Positions 1 through 9,043 of a stretch of 40,453 bases of DNA are shown here, piece after piece. The DNA is from UBA3495 sp964629875 (GTDB lineage: Bacteria > Chloroflexota > Dehalococcoidia > Lucifugimonadales > UBA3495), in NCBI GenBank assembly GCA_964629875.1, contig CAZVRK010000016.1:1-40453 (forward strand). Direction: 5' to 3'. A model generated the notes under the pieces. That model was not told the DNA's origin and did not search any database. It saw only the letters and a list, made by a program, of their open reading frames with translations. A program made the position numbers and the translations under genes. Each line of letters starts with the position of its first letter. Within the stretch, counting starts at the first letter, position 1.

Positions 1-79
1 CTTTTGCTTCACTTAAAGGGACTATATTACCTTTGAAAAATGCATATAACTCGCTCGTGATAGACTGACCTGTACTCAC
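1..79 (-). CDS. Partial N-terminus resembling branched-chain amino acid aminotransferase
   Basis: The reverse strand opens with a GTG codon at 79, preceded by AAGAGG with a 7-nt spacer, and stays open to the left edge (26 codons). The segment YAFFKGNIVPLSEAK resembles the start of PLP fold-type IV aminotransferases of the IlvE type, where an F-x-G-x-x-V-P-x-x-x-A strand precedes the catalytic domain. Those enzymes transfer the amino group between branched-chain amino acids and 2-oxoglutarate in the cytosol. The PLP lysine and all of the catalytic domain lie outside the window, so the call rests on a short motif plus a good start signal. The gene is divergent from rph. Confidence 0.5.
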   Translation of the reverse strand, partial: MSTGQSITSELYAFFKGNIVPLSEAK

Positions 80-286
80 AGAGGAACCTCTTTCACCGAA
101 TCTCAAAACTTATTTGTTATAAATAGAAATACTTAGTTGCATTCCTGTAACGGAGTCAAATTATATCAGAAAGCTTGAATCTGTATATCCTAAGATGCGA
201 TCGATGATACGCATACTTGACTTCGTTAGGCCTTGATACAGAGTAATATATACTAGTTACATAAAGAAAATAAGCAGGTAAATACA

Positions 287-1027
287 ATGAGCATCACGAG
301 ATCAGATGGAAGAGCCTGGAATAAGGTGCGTCCAATACAAATAACTCCTTCATTCCAACTATCTGCAGATGGTTCAGCATTGATCGAGACTGGCAACACC
401 AAAGTTCTATGTGCAGCTTCCGTCGAAGAGCAAGTACCAGCGTTCTTAAAAGGAACCGGAAGAGGTTGGGTAACTGCAGAATATGACATGCTTCCCAGGG
501 CTACTAACACCCGATCTACAAGAGATAGGACTAGTGGCAGAATTAACGGTAGATCACAAGAGATTCAACGGCTGATAGGTCGTTCACTCAGAGCAATCAT
601 CGATTTGGAGATGTTAGGAGAACGTACTATACACATCGACTGTGATGTTATCCAAGCAGACGGCGGTACCAGAACTGCTGCTATCACTGGAGCATACGTG
701 GCATTAAATCAAGCTACAAATACCATGTTAGACATGGGGAAAATAACTCAAACACCTATATTGTCGCAGGTAGCTGCGACTAGCGTCGGGATTATAGATG
801 CGGAACTGCTCCTAGATTTGTGCTATGAAGAGGATTTTAAAGCTGATGTGGATTTCAACGTAGTCCTAAATAACGACGGGAAACTCATAGAATTACAAGG
901 AGCAACCGAAGCTAATCCGTTTGATAGAAAATACATCCCAGAAATACTATCTTTAGCGTTCAAAGGAGCCGAAGACCTATTCAGAGCGCAGAGAGATTCT
1001 CTAAGCACCATCGGTAAGAGCTCTTAA
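287..1027 (+). CDS. rph: Ribonuclease PH
   Basis: Phosphorolytic 3'-5' exoribonuclease that trims tRNA 3' ends in the cytosol. The 246 residues match the usual family length of about 240-260. Family motifs are intact: the R-D-R-x-S-G-R-x-x-G-R-S segment at 79-90, the phosphate-binding region GGTRTAAITGAY at 126-137 with Arg129, and the catalytic aspartates in LDLCYEEDFKADVDFN (Asp183 and Asp189). The ATG is preceded only by a weak AGCAGG. The gene usual in bacteria next to rph, rdgB, is absent; instead it runs convergently into an M16 peptidase with a gap of only 6 bases, which leaves no room for a separate terminator. High confidence. Confidence 0.97.
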   Translation: MSITRSDGRAWNKVRPIQITPSFQLSADGSALIETGNTKVLCAASVEEQVPAFLKGTGRGWVTAEYDMLPRATNTRSTRDRTSGRINGRSQEIQRLIGRSLRAIIDLEMLGERTIHIDCDVIQADGGTRTAAITGAYVALNQATNTMLDMGKITQTPILSQVAATSVGIIDAELLLDLCYEEDFKADVDFNVVLNNDGKLIELQGATEANPFDRKYIPEILSLAFKGAEDLFRAQRDSLSTIGKSS

Positions 1028-1033
1028 TAACTG

Positions 1034-3691
1034 CTATATAGCATCACCATTCACATCTAGTAGAACAAGCGGAACATCCAATGTACGCAGTCCCTCTTCA
1101 ATTCGCTCTCTATCACCCACAACCAATACAGATAGACCGTCTTGATTTATCCTCGACAGCCCTACCCTATGAATATCAGATAGAGTAATTTTCTGGAGCT
1201 CAGATGGTAAAGTGCTGAAATAATCATCTGGCCTATCCCATGTGACTAATTGGATTAACTTACCTAGAATTTGTCCTGATCGCTCAAATCCCGAAGGATA
1301 ACCCTGTAATAGTCCTCCTTGAGCAGACACGAGCTCGTCTTCAGTGATCGGCCTTATATGTGTAATATCGCTGAATTCCCGAAATACTTCGATCACTGAT
1401 TCTTTAGTTACATCTGTCTGTACACTCCCGCCAGCCACTATCATAGATTGGTCTTTATACCACGATATAGAAGAATGAAATCCATAGCTATAACCTTTAT
1501 CTTGCCGAAGGTTTTGATTCAATCTGGCAGAAAATTGACCTCCAAAAATAAAGTTTAATATCTGTAGACTAAAATAATCCTCGTGATCCCGTGGAACCGT
1601 AACGTGCCCAGCTCGAATGACCGATTGAGCAGCTCCTGGTTTGTCTATCAAGAATACAGTCGATGGTCGTTCTGACTCGTTATAATTCTTAGGGTCAGGA
1701 ATTTCATTATGCTGAGACCTATTGCTCCAAGATTTAAAAATGTTTTCAGCTAGGTCTACAACCTCCGCGCAAGACACGTCCCCTGCTACTATGAGATTAG
1801 CAATGTCAGGAGCATATTGGGACTCAAAATGTTCTAACAAGTCCTCTCTACGAAAAGCCCGTACGGATTCCTCCGTACCATGTGCTGGATGGCCATATCC
1901 GCTGTCCTTACCAAATATAAGAGCACTCATATTCTGTTCGCTTATGAACGTTGGATCATCCTTGGCCCTCATTAGATCAGTCAAATGCTCTCTTTGGACT
2001 CTTTCAAATTCATCTTGAGGAAACGTAGGAAATCTGAGAATATCCGCAAGAAGTGCAAGAGCCGTAGGCCAGTGTTTTGTGAGGGTTTCCGTAGAAAATA
2101 CTGTGCTCTCTCTCCTGGTCTCGGTATTTAGGCGAGATCCAATGTACTCAAATGCCTCGGCGATTTGCTGACTGGACTTGCTCTGCGTTCCTTCGGTTAG
2201 CATTTGCGCCGTAAAACTCGACAAGCCCGCAAGATTCTGCGGATCAGAAGTAGTTCCCGAACCGAATACTACAGCGAAAGATACAACTGGCATCCCTGGT
2301 TTTTCGATGATTGTTATTCCTAGCCCGTTTGATAGTGTTTGTTTTTGAGGTATTGGAGCAACAAAGTCCATGCGGCCTGTTGAATCTGGTTTAACGGTCC
2401 TATCTAATTTAGATATTTGCTGTTTCAGAACAGGTTCAGGTAATACTTTTAATCTAACTTGCTTATCATTGAGAACTTCTTCGTATACCCGCAAGATATC
2501 CTCTCGCGTTACAGACATATATTCGTTAATCTCTGTATTAATTAGATTAGGATCTTTCGCAAAAACGTTATAGTAATTGAGAGCATCCGCCCGTCCTCCA
2601 AACCCCCCTATCCGAGTAAGTTGCCGGAAATGTTGTGCCTCCAATCTATTTTTCACGCGCGCTATTTCATCATCAGTAGGAGGATTAGTCCATATTCTCT
2701 TCAATTCTTCGTCGACAGCTGCCTCTAATCTTCCTATATCTTCCGGATTAGACGGAGTGGCATCTATCACAAATTGTCCCGCTACTTCCGAAGAGTGATA
2801 TCGAATTCCCACACTTTGAGCTATTTGTTGTTCATAAACCAACGATCTGTGCAATCTGGAACTTAAACCATCAGAAAGAATATCGCTTAACAACTCAAGA
2901 GCAGGATCGTCTTTTGTAAAACCAGGAGGAGTTGCCCAGGCTATGTATACTCGTGGAAGAGTAACATTATCGCTGATTTCTAATTCTATCCGACCCGGCA
3001 AACTAGAAGTATATTGCCCAAATCTCTGGACTGGATTTCCTGGAGCTAAATCGCCAAAATATTTCTCCACCATGTCTAGTGTTCGATCGTAATCTATATC
3101 TCCTGCTATAGATAAACTTGCATTACTAGGATTGTAAAAACGTCGGAAGAAATCTTTGACATCATCTAGACTAGCCGCATCAAGATCTTCTTGAGATCCT
3201 ATAGTCATCCAGTGGTAAGGGTGAGGCAAAGGGAATAAGGCACCTTGGATATTCCAACTCGCCATTCCGTACGGGCGATTTTCGTAACTTTGGCGGCGTT
3301 CATTCTTAACTACGTCTCTTTGGATATCGAAACGCTTTTGGTCTAAGGCATCCAAGAGAAATCCCATACGATCTGATTCCAGCCATAAAGCTAATTCTAA
3401 CGCATTGCTCGGAATATCCTCCCAATAATTGGTCCTATCAGAAGTAGTCGAACCGTTTAACGTGGCACCCACTTTTTGCAAAGGATCAAAATGACTTTCA
3501 TTATGATTTTTTGATCCTTCGAACATTACGTGTTCAAAAAGATGCGCAAATCCTGTTTTTCCAGGTTCCTCATCTTTTGATCCTACGTGATACCAAACAT
3601 TAACCCCGACAACAGGAATCGCAGTATCTTTGTGTAGTATTACGTCTAATCCATTAGAAAGAGTCGTTTTCTTAAATTCAATAGATTGCAT
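1034..3691 (-). CDS. Two-domain M16 (pitrilysin/insulinase-type) zinc metallopeptidase
   Basis: Peptidase of the M16 clamshell family with the N- and C-terminal halves fused in one chain of about 885 residues. The first half carries the inverted zinc motif HLFEH (50-54 from this start) and a downstream glutamate in VKNERRQ (about 131), so it should be catalytic. The second half, from about residue 445, repeats the fold (SNGLGITIIEKPGMPVV) but has LAGLSSFTAQ where HxxEH would be, so it is the non-catalytic partner. No signal peptide is seen, so a cytosolic oligopeptidase role is likely. Start choice is uncertain: ATG at 3691, GTG at 3700 (AAGGA 7 nt upstream) and TTG at 3706 are all in frame. 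A 24-bp hairpin lies just upstream. Confidence 0.9.
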   Translation of the reverse strand: MQSIEFKKTTLSNGLDVILHKDTAIPVVGVNVWYHVGSKDEEPGKTGFAHLFEHVMFEGSKNHNESHFDPLQKVGATLNGSTTSDRTNYWEDIPSNALELALWLESDRMGFLLDALDQKRFDIQRDVVKNERRQSYENRPYGMASWNIQGALFPLPHPYHWMTIGSQEDLDAASLDDVKDFFRRFYNPSNASLSIAGDIDYDRTLDMVEKYFGDLAPGNPVQRFGQYTSSLPGRIELEISDNVTLPRVYIAWATPPGFTKDDPALELLSDILSDGLSSRLHRSLVYEQQIAQSVGIRYHSSEVAGQFVIDATPSNPEDIGRLEAAVDEELKRIWTNPPTDDEIARVKNRLEAQHFRQLTRIGGFGGRADALNYYNVFAKDPNLINTEINEYMSVTREDILRVYEEVLNDKQVRLKVLPEPVLKQQISKLDRTVKPDSTGRMDFVAPIPQKQTLSNGLGITIIEKPGMPVVSFAVVFGSGTTSDPQNLAGLSSFTAQMLTEGTQSKSSQQIAEAFEYIGSRLNTETRRESTVFSTETLTKHWPTALALLADILRFPTFPQDEFERVQREHLTDLMRAKDDPTFISEQNMSALIFGKDSGYGHPAHGTEESVRAFRREDLLEHFESQYAPDIANLIVAGDVSCAEVVDLAENIFKSWSNRSQHNEIPDPKNYNESERPSTVFLIDKPGAAQSVIRAGHVTVPRDHEDYFSLQILNFIFGGQFSARLNQNLRQDKGYSYGFHSSISWYKDQSMIVAGGSVQTDVTKESVIEVFREFSDITHIRPITEDELVSAQGGLLQGYPSGFERSGQILGKLIQLVTWDRPDDYFSTLPSELQKITLSDIHRVGLSRINQDGLSVLVVGDRERIEEGLRTLDVPLVLLDVNGDAI

Positions 3692-3747
3692 GGAGTCCAC
3701 CGTCAAATCCTTATCAATTTGAAAGGTAATTCTAACATTCGTTAGGG

Positions 3748-3800
3748 CTCGATATAACAGGAGGACATCTCACGTGGAGATGTCCTCCTGTTATATCGAG
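3748..3800 (-). terminator. Perfect 24-bp hairpin between the PPOX gene and the M16 peptidase gene
   Basis: Arms 3748-3771 and 3777-3800 are exact reverse complements around a 5-nt loop (ACGTG). It lies 21 bases past the stop of the PPOX-fold gene and 56 bases before the M16 start, both on this strand. No U-run follows on this strand, so it is not a textbook intrinsic terminator. It may end the upstream transcript, or sit in the M16 leader as a processing or attenuation structure. The structure is certain; the function is inferred. Confidence 0.6.
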
Positions 3801-3821
3801 GATAAAATAACGTTCTTAATA

Positions 3822-4400
3822 TTATGAAACAAATTGGGTAGATCTGTCAGCTATAGGTCTTTCTGCTTGGTTAACAGCTATTGTTTCAGTATCCCACAAC
3901 TTGGAGAATGTGAAAGCTCGCGGACAATGACCATAAGATTCTTCTACTTTAATAATTAATCCCTGCAAATGCTGCGATCTATCATCAGGTTCGTATAGTG
4001 AAACTTCTACATCCATTCTTTCAAGTTCCGACTTATCAACGATAGAAGCCTTGCCATTTACCCTTACAGTGTCGTCAACTCCAGGTATCATAAACAACAA
4101 CCCTATAGATGGGTTACCGTCGACATTTTTGTAAGATTGAAATAATTTGTTGCCAGCGATGTCAGGGAATAATAAATGTCCACTATCCAATATTTTCACA
4201 AATCCCGGCTTGCCACCCTTTGGAGAAGCGTCACAATTACCGTCAGAGTCACTAGTAGCCATAACTGCAAACGGTGAGTTACGTATAAATCCTTGAACAT
4301 AATCAGTCATATAGTCTTTAACTTTGGTAGCTGCTCTTTCTCCAGGCTCTCCAAATTCTTTGTTGAATTTATTGGTTGCGTCCGATTTTACTATTGTCAT
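3822..4400 (-). CDS. Pyridoxamine 5'-phosphate oxidase-fold flavoprotein (PPOX family)
   Basis: A 192-residue protein with the split-barrel FMN-binding fold: SPFAVMATSDSDGNCDASPKGG near residues 40-60 is the characteristic strand pair, followed by LLFPDIAGNKLFQSYKNV and GLLFMIPGVDDTVRVNGKA. It resembles the PPOX subfamily annotated as DR2398/MSMEG_1061-like. These bind FMN or F420 and reduce or oxidise small molecules; few substrates are known. It is not PdxH, being shorter in the C-terminal part. The ATG has a good AAAGGGG with 7-nt spacing. It is transcribed alone, followed by the 24-bp hairpin. The family call is solid and the substrate unknown. Confidence 0.85.
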   Translation of the reverse strand: MTIVKSDATNKFNKEFGEPGERAATKVKDYMTDYVQGFIRNSPFAVMATSDSDGNCDASPKGGKPGFVKILDSGHLLFPDIAGNKLFQSYKNVDGNPSIGLLFMIPGVDDTVRVNGKASIVDKSELERMDVEVSLYEPDDRSQHLQGLIIKVEESYGHCPRAFTFSKLWDTETIAVNQAERPIADRSTQFVS

Positions 4401-4623
4401 AGCACATCCCCTTTGGCGTAGAATATGACTCGCATTATGAAAAGCATTTTAATCTCTGATATACAACACTGCAATACAAACAGCGAAAGATGCCGTCGAA
4501 CAATTGATTAGCCATTACCCTCCCGAAGCTGTGGTAATATGAAATGCCACAGAGCAAATACCGACTTACCCTGAGATCTGGTTTATAAATAAAATAGTTT
4601 AAAATACGGAGGCCCCATAACCT

Positions 4624-5811
4624 ATGAAACCATTGGATGGTATAAGAGTTCTTGATCTGACCCGTGCACTGGCCGGACCATTCTGCACATTGATGCTAGG
4701 AGACTACGGCGCTGACGTTATAAAGATAGAAATACCCGGCACTGGGGATGATACCCGCAAATGGGGCCCACCTTTCATTGGTGACGAAAGTGCATACTTT
4801 TTATCGGTGAACAGAAATAAGCGAAGCATAACGCTCAATTTTAAAGACCCTAAAGCGGTAGAAATTTTCAAGGAATTGGCGAAAACATCCGACGTAATCG
4901 TTGAAAACTTTACACCAGACGTTATGACGCGGTTTGGAATAGGATACGACGAAATAAAAAAGATTAATCCCCAGATCGTCTATTGTTCTATATCTGGATT
5001 TGGGAAAGATGGACCTTATCGGGACCGACCAGCATACGACCAGATCATGCAGGGCGTAGGAGGACTAATGAGTATTACCGGTACTCCCGACGGTGAACCA
5101 GAAAAGATCGGGATAGCTGTCACCGATATTGGAGCCGGTATGTGGGGCGCTTTCGCAGTCGTAACAGCTCTTCAACATCGAAATACATCCCACAAAGGTC
5201 AACATATTGATCTAGCAATGTTAGATGCTCAAGTTGCATGGTTAACCTATCAAGCAGGATATTACTTTGCTACAGACGAAGCCCCAAAGCGATTAGGAAA
5301 AGCTCATCCCACACTGGTCCCATACCAGGCATTCATGGCTAGTGACGGGAAATATTTCAACGTAGCGGTAGGATCAGACCGACTTTGGGAACGATTCTGC
5401 GGGGGGATCAACCGACCTGAACTTCAAAATGACCCAGAATACGCAACCAATGGAGACAGGGTTCGTAATCGAGCTACGATAGTACCAATGCTGCAAGAAC
5501 ATTTTCTATCAAGATCATCTACTGAATGGGTGGAAGACCTGCAATCTGCAAATGTTCCTGCAGGACCAATAAACGATCTTGTAGATGTTTTTACTGATCC
5601 TCAGGTATTGCACCGAGAAATGTTACTAAGCATCCCCCACCCCACTCTTGGAGAAGTTAAACAAACAGGACTACCAATAAAATTCTCGGATACTCCTGGT
5701 GGTATTGATAAACATCCGCCACTCCTAGGGGAGCATAACTCGGAAATTTTACGAGAGTTAGGATATTCAGAAAGTGCGATACAAGACTTTAAAAATTCTT
5801 CTGTAATATAG
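4624..5811 (+). CDS. CaiB/BaiF (class III) CoA transferase
   Basis: Transfers CoA between acyl-CoA and a free carboxylic acid, forming an aspartyl-CoA thioester intermediate; cytosolic homodimer in known members. At 395 residues it has the normal family length. It opens with the family signature PLDGIRVLDLTRALAGPF and GADVIKIE. The catalytic aspartate is Asp168 in AVTDIGAG, equivalent by eye to Asp169 of formyl-CoA transferase. The C-terminal part has PAGPINDLVDVFTDPQV, also typical. GGAGG lies 11 nt before the ATG, a little long. It heads a rightward run of catabolic genes, suggesting activation of an organic acid. The substrate cannot be assigned from sequence. Confidence 0.93.
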   Translation: MKPLDGIRVLDLTRALAGPFCTLMLGDYGADVIKIEIPGTGDDTRKWGPPFIGDESAYFLSVNRNKRSITLNFKDPKAVEIFKELAKTSDVIVENFTPDVMTRFGIGYDEIKKINPQIVYCSISGFGKDGPYRDRPAYDQIMQGVGGLMSITGTPDGEPEKIGIAVTDIGAGMWGAFAVVTALQHRNTSHKGQHIDLAMLDAQVAWLTYQAGYYFATDEAPKRLGKAHPTLVPYQAFMASDGKYFNVAVGSDRLWERFCGGINRPELQNDPEYATNGDRVRNRATIVPMLQEHFLSRSSTEWVEDLQSANVPAGPINDLVDVFTDPQVLHREMLLSIPHPTLGEVKQTGLPIKFSDTPGGIDKHPPLLGEHNSEILRELGYSESAIQDFKNSSVI

Positions 5812-5866
5812 TTTTGTCAAAAACATATATAAGAGGTCACATAATCACTCCTCAGGACACAAGCCA

Positions 5867-6634
5867 ATGAGCGACTGGAATCCGACCCAATACTTACGAT
5901 TTGGCAATGAACGGTTACGTCCAGCAATAGAGCTGATAGATAGGATAAATGTTGAGTCACCTAAAACTATTTATGATTTAGGTTGTGGCACAGGGTCTAT
6001 AACCGCAATACTCCAAGAAAAATGGCCTGATGCTAACGTAACAGGTGTGGACTCGTCCCCAAATATGCTGGATAAAGCATCACAGGACCACCCTAAAATA
6101 ACATGGCAGCAATCGGACCTAAACACTTGGAAGCCTGATACAAAACCGGATCTCATTTACTCCAACGCCGCTTTTCAATGGACCCCGAATCATGAAGTCC
6201 TACTACCACGACTGTTAGAAACCATAGTGCAAGACGGTATATTCGCAATACAGCTACCGAAAAACTGGCGAGAGCCGAGTCATGCCAGTATTTGCAAAAT
6301 AGCACGAGAACCCCAATGGAATGAGAGATTAGAACCTTACATTATGGAAAACCCTGTTTCAGAACCCTTAGATTATTACGATCTTTTGTCCCCGTATAGT
6401 AAATCAATAGATATGTGGGAGACCACATATATGCAAGTATTAACAGGTGATTATCCAGTTCTTGAGTGGACAAAAGGCACAGTGCTGCCCCCATTATTTT
6501 CTCAACTAAGTAATCAGGAGCAAAGACTTTTCATAGACAAGTACAAATCAGAACTGGCCTCGAACTACGTTAAAAGGAACAACGGGAATACTATTTTCCC
6601 ATTTACTCGTATGTTTATGATAGTGTACAAATGA
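5867..6634 (+). CDS. tam: Trans-aconitate 2-methyltransferase-like SAM methyltransferase
   Basis: Class I Rossmann-fold methyltransferase of 255 residues. The SAM-binding motif I is YDLGCGTGSIT (36-46), the acidic ribose-binding residue is Asp62 in GVDSSPNML, and SNAAFQW (about 104-110) is typical of the Tam family. The N-terminal MSDWNPTQYLRF also matches Tam, as does the overall length. Tam methylates trans-aconitate, a spontaneous inhibitor by-product of the citrate cycle, and so works as detoxification. It follows the CoA transferase gene by 55 bases and may be co-transcribed. The subfamily call is strong, but the substrate could be another small carboxylic acid. Confidence 0.85.
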   Translation: MSDWNPTQYLRFGNERLRPAIELIDRINVESPKTIYDLGCGTGSITAILQEKWPDANVTGVDSSPNMLDKASQDHPKITWQQSDLNTWKPDTKPDLIYSNAAFQWTPNHEVLLPRLLETIVQDGIFAIQLPKNWREPSHASICKIAREPQWNERLEPYIMENPVSEPLDYYDLLSPYSKSIDMWETTYMQVLTGDYPVLEWTKGTVLPPLFSQLSNQEQRLFIDKYKSELASNYVKRNNGNTIFPFTRMFMIVYK

Positions 6635-6831
6635 TATCAATATAGCCTGTATTTCCTAGCCTATATTTCAATTCCCACCACTGACTCCATCTATACTAAG
6701 CCTAACCACACTACAAAATCTCGATCACTCTTACTAACTAATATATGAAAAACCCCCAGCCTCTTGATTAATATATCCAACGCGTTTATTATTCCAGCCG
6801 GAACTTTCACTTACTGGAGGAAAGATCCCAT

Positions 6832-7626
6832 ATGGATCTAGGGTTAAAAGACAAAGTAGCGATAGTTGGTGGCTCTAGTAGAGGAATTGGAAGAGCAATA
6901 GCTATTGCACTAGCAAAAGAGGGAGCTAATGTCACAATCTGTGCCAGAAACGAACCCGCATTAAGAAACACAGAGATTGAATTAGCCAGACTCGCATCAC
7001 AGCACCATGTGCTAGCCATTCCTGCTGACTTATCAGTAGAACGTGACATACGGCGTGTCGTTAGAGATACATTCAACCGATTTGATCAAGTAGGAATTTT
7101 AGTTACTCACGTTGGGAATGCCGAACGTGGCCCAAGTGTTGAATTCGAAGATGAAACTATCATGCAGGCGTTTGAATCCAATTTGCTTAGTTCAGTTAGA
7201 CTAGCCCGAGAAGTAATACCGCATATGAAACAGCAACACTGGGGCAGGATAATAAATTTACTGTCTCCCATATCATTACATGCCGTGAAAGAATCGGGCC
7301 TATCTCAGTCTACTCAACTAGCCGTAATGGGTTATTTTAAAACTCTGGCTAATGAGCTCGGACCGTTCAATATCACTGTTAACAATATAATATCCGGAGA
7401 TATTGATACAGAACAGTTTGCAACGCGACTTGAGAAACAAGCATCTACATCGGATAGTGACACTAGCGGCTTAGTTGAAGGTATAGTATCCAATATACCG
7501 TTGGGACGAATCGGAAAACCTGAAGAGATAGGGGATCTAGTCGCGTTCATGGCATCTGATAGATCTGGCTTTGTAACGGGAACAAGTGTAGTCGCTGACG
7601 GCGGCGCATTTCAGGGTATAAAATAA
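6832..7626 (+). CDS. SDR-family oxidoreductase lacking the catalytic Tyr-Lys pair
   Basis: Short-chain dehydrogenase/reductase of 264 residues, FabG-like in overall layout. The dinucleotide motif GGSSRGIG (13-20) is intact, and the C-terminal part (VNNIISGDI; FVTGTSVVADGG) is classical. The active site is altered: the usual NNAG is THVG (92-95), the catalytic Ser145 is kept, but YxxxK is replaced by Ser158-x-x-x-Gln162. A subgroup of beta-ketoacyl-reductase-like SDRs is known to replace YxxxK with a Ser-based segment, and this protein looks like one of them. It may bind NAD(P) and use different chemistry, or have a non-enzymatic role. GGAGG precedes the ATG by 10 nt. Confidence 0.88.
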   Translation: MDLGLKDKVAIVGGSSRGIGRAIAIALAKEGANVTICARNEPALRNTEIELARLASQHHVLAIPADLSVERDIRRVVRDTFNRFDQVGILVTHVGNAERGPSVEFEDETIMQAFESNLLSSVRLAREVIPHMKQQHWGRIINLLSPISLHAVKESGLSQSTQLAVMGYFKTLANELGPFNITVNNIISGDIDTEQFATRLEKQASTSDSDTSGLVEGIVSNIPLGRIGKPEEIGDLVAFMASDRSGFVTGTSVVADGGAFQGIK

Positions 7627-7691
7627 CTATTAGCTAACCATCCATTTTAAGTAGCTCTCAAATCAGACTAGTTATTTGATAAAATATTAGA

Positions 7692-8933
7692 GTGTTAAAG
7701 ACAGAGATAGTCCAGTCAGCACAAAAATTCCTACAACAGGAAACTGTATCCGGCTGGCTAGTGTACGACTACCTATCAAGTAATCCAGTCTTCAGAAAAA
7801 TAATCACTCCCAACGGACATGTAACCCGCCCATGTATGTTATTTATACCTCCCACTGGATCCCCTAGTCTACTATGCCACCACGTAGATGCAGGTAAATT
7901 CTCTACCGAGGTCGAAGGATCCAGCTCCTCATCAGAACTGAAAATACATGTCTATTCCCATAGAACTAGTTTCATACAGTTACTAGAGATTCTCTTATCC
8001 GGTTCATCTAGAGTCGCCATGGAATATTCTCCCCTAAGTCAACTGCCGCGTGTCTCTAGAGTAGACGCTGGCACTATTGAATTAATCCAAACGCTTGGCG
8101 TAGAAGTAACATCGTCTGAGAACTTAATGCAGTATGCAACTCAGAGATGGTCACATGAGCAGCTACAGGGACATATCGAAACGGCACAGAAACTTGGCCA
8201 AATAGTAAAAGAAGCCTTTCATTTTATAGGAACTAGACTCCACACCAGTGGTCCAAGTACAAAAGAGTCCGAGCAGATCGGTAGCCTTAATGAATTTGAT
8301 GTCGCTGAATACATTAGAGTAAGGTTCAAAGAAGAGGCTCTTGAATCCCCAGATGGCCCCATAGTGTCAGTCAACGCACACTGTTCTGATCCTCACTACG
8401 AACCTTCTTTAAAATTAAGCAGTCCAATAAAATTAGGGGATTGGGTACTTATAGATTTATGGGCACGAAATTCTAAAGTTCCAAACAGTATTTACGCCGA
8501 TATAACTTGGACGGCGTACGTAGGAAATGAAGTTCCTGAAGAACAACAAAAAGTTTTTGACATAGTAATATCAGCAAGAGACGCCGCACTCCAATATCTA
8601 AAAGATTCGTTTATTGCAGGGAAACAAATTCAAGGCTGGGAAGTAGATTCTATAGCACGTAATTATATATCCGAGCAAGGATACGCAGATCACTTTACCC
8701 ATCGGCTCGGTCACAGTATCAATAATACCGTTCACGGAGAAGCAGTTAATCTTGACGATTTTGAAACTCATGACACTAGACACATCATCCCAGGAATAGG
8801 TTTTTCTATTGAACCGGGTATTTATCTAGCAGAGTTTGGAGTTAGATCTGAAATAGATGCTTATATGTCAGCCCAAGGACCCTACGCCACATCTCCGGTC
8901 CAGACCGAGATAGTTCTCATTAAGCCTGAGTAG
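7692..8933 (+). CDS. M24-family metallopeptidase (Xaa-Pro aminopeptidase-like)
   Basis: Pita-bread-fold protein of 413 residues with a creatinase-type N-terminal domain (about 1-150) and a C-terminal M24 domain. All five metal ligands are visible: Asp255 (LIDLWAR), Asp270 (YADITW), His341 (HRLGHSINN), Glu374 (SIEPGIYL) and Glu387 (RSEIDAY). Known members cleave Xaa-Pro dipeptides or hydrolyse small amidines such as creatine, so in a catabolic gene run either is possible. The start is a GTG with no clear Shine-Dalgarno, chosen because homologous-looking sequence begins at once. It follows the SDR gene by 65 bases. Confidence 0.9.
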   Translation: MLKTEIVQSAQKFLQQETVSGWLVYDYLSSNPVFRKIITPNGHVTRPCMLFIPPTGSPSLLCHHVDAGKFSTEVEGSSSSSELKIHVYSHRTSFIQLLEILLSGSSRVAMEYSPLSQLPRVSRVDAGTIELIQTLGVEVTSSENLMQYATQRWSHEQLQGHIETAQKLGQIVKEAFHFIGTRLHTSGPSTKESEQIGSLNEFDVAEYIRVRFKEEALESPDGPIVSVNAHCSDPHYEPSLKLSSPIKLGDWVLIDLWARNSKVPNSIYADITWTAYVGNEVPEEQQKVFDIVISARDAALQYLKDSFIAGKQIQGWEVDSIARNYISEQGYADHFTHRLGHSINNTVHGEAVNLDDFETHDTRHIIPGIGFSIEPGIYLAEFGVRSEIDAYMSAQGPYATSPVQTEIVLIKPE

Positions 8934-9043
8934 AATCCTAGTTTGCCCGCTGTGTTAATTAATTGCTTTCTAATATCGTTACAGATACAATTTCCTGAAA
9001 TTCACCCTATACTCAGAATATGATCAGTAGTGGAGAATAGATT

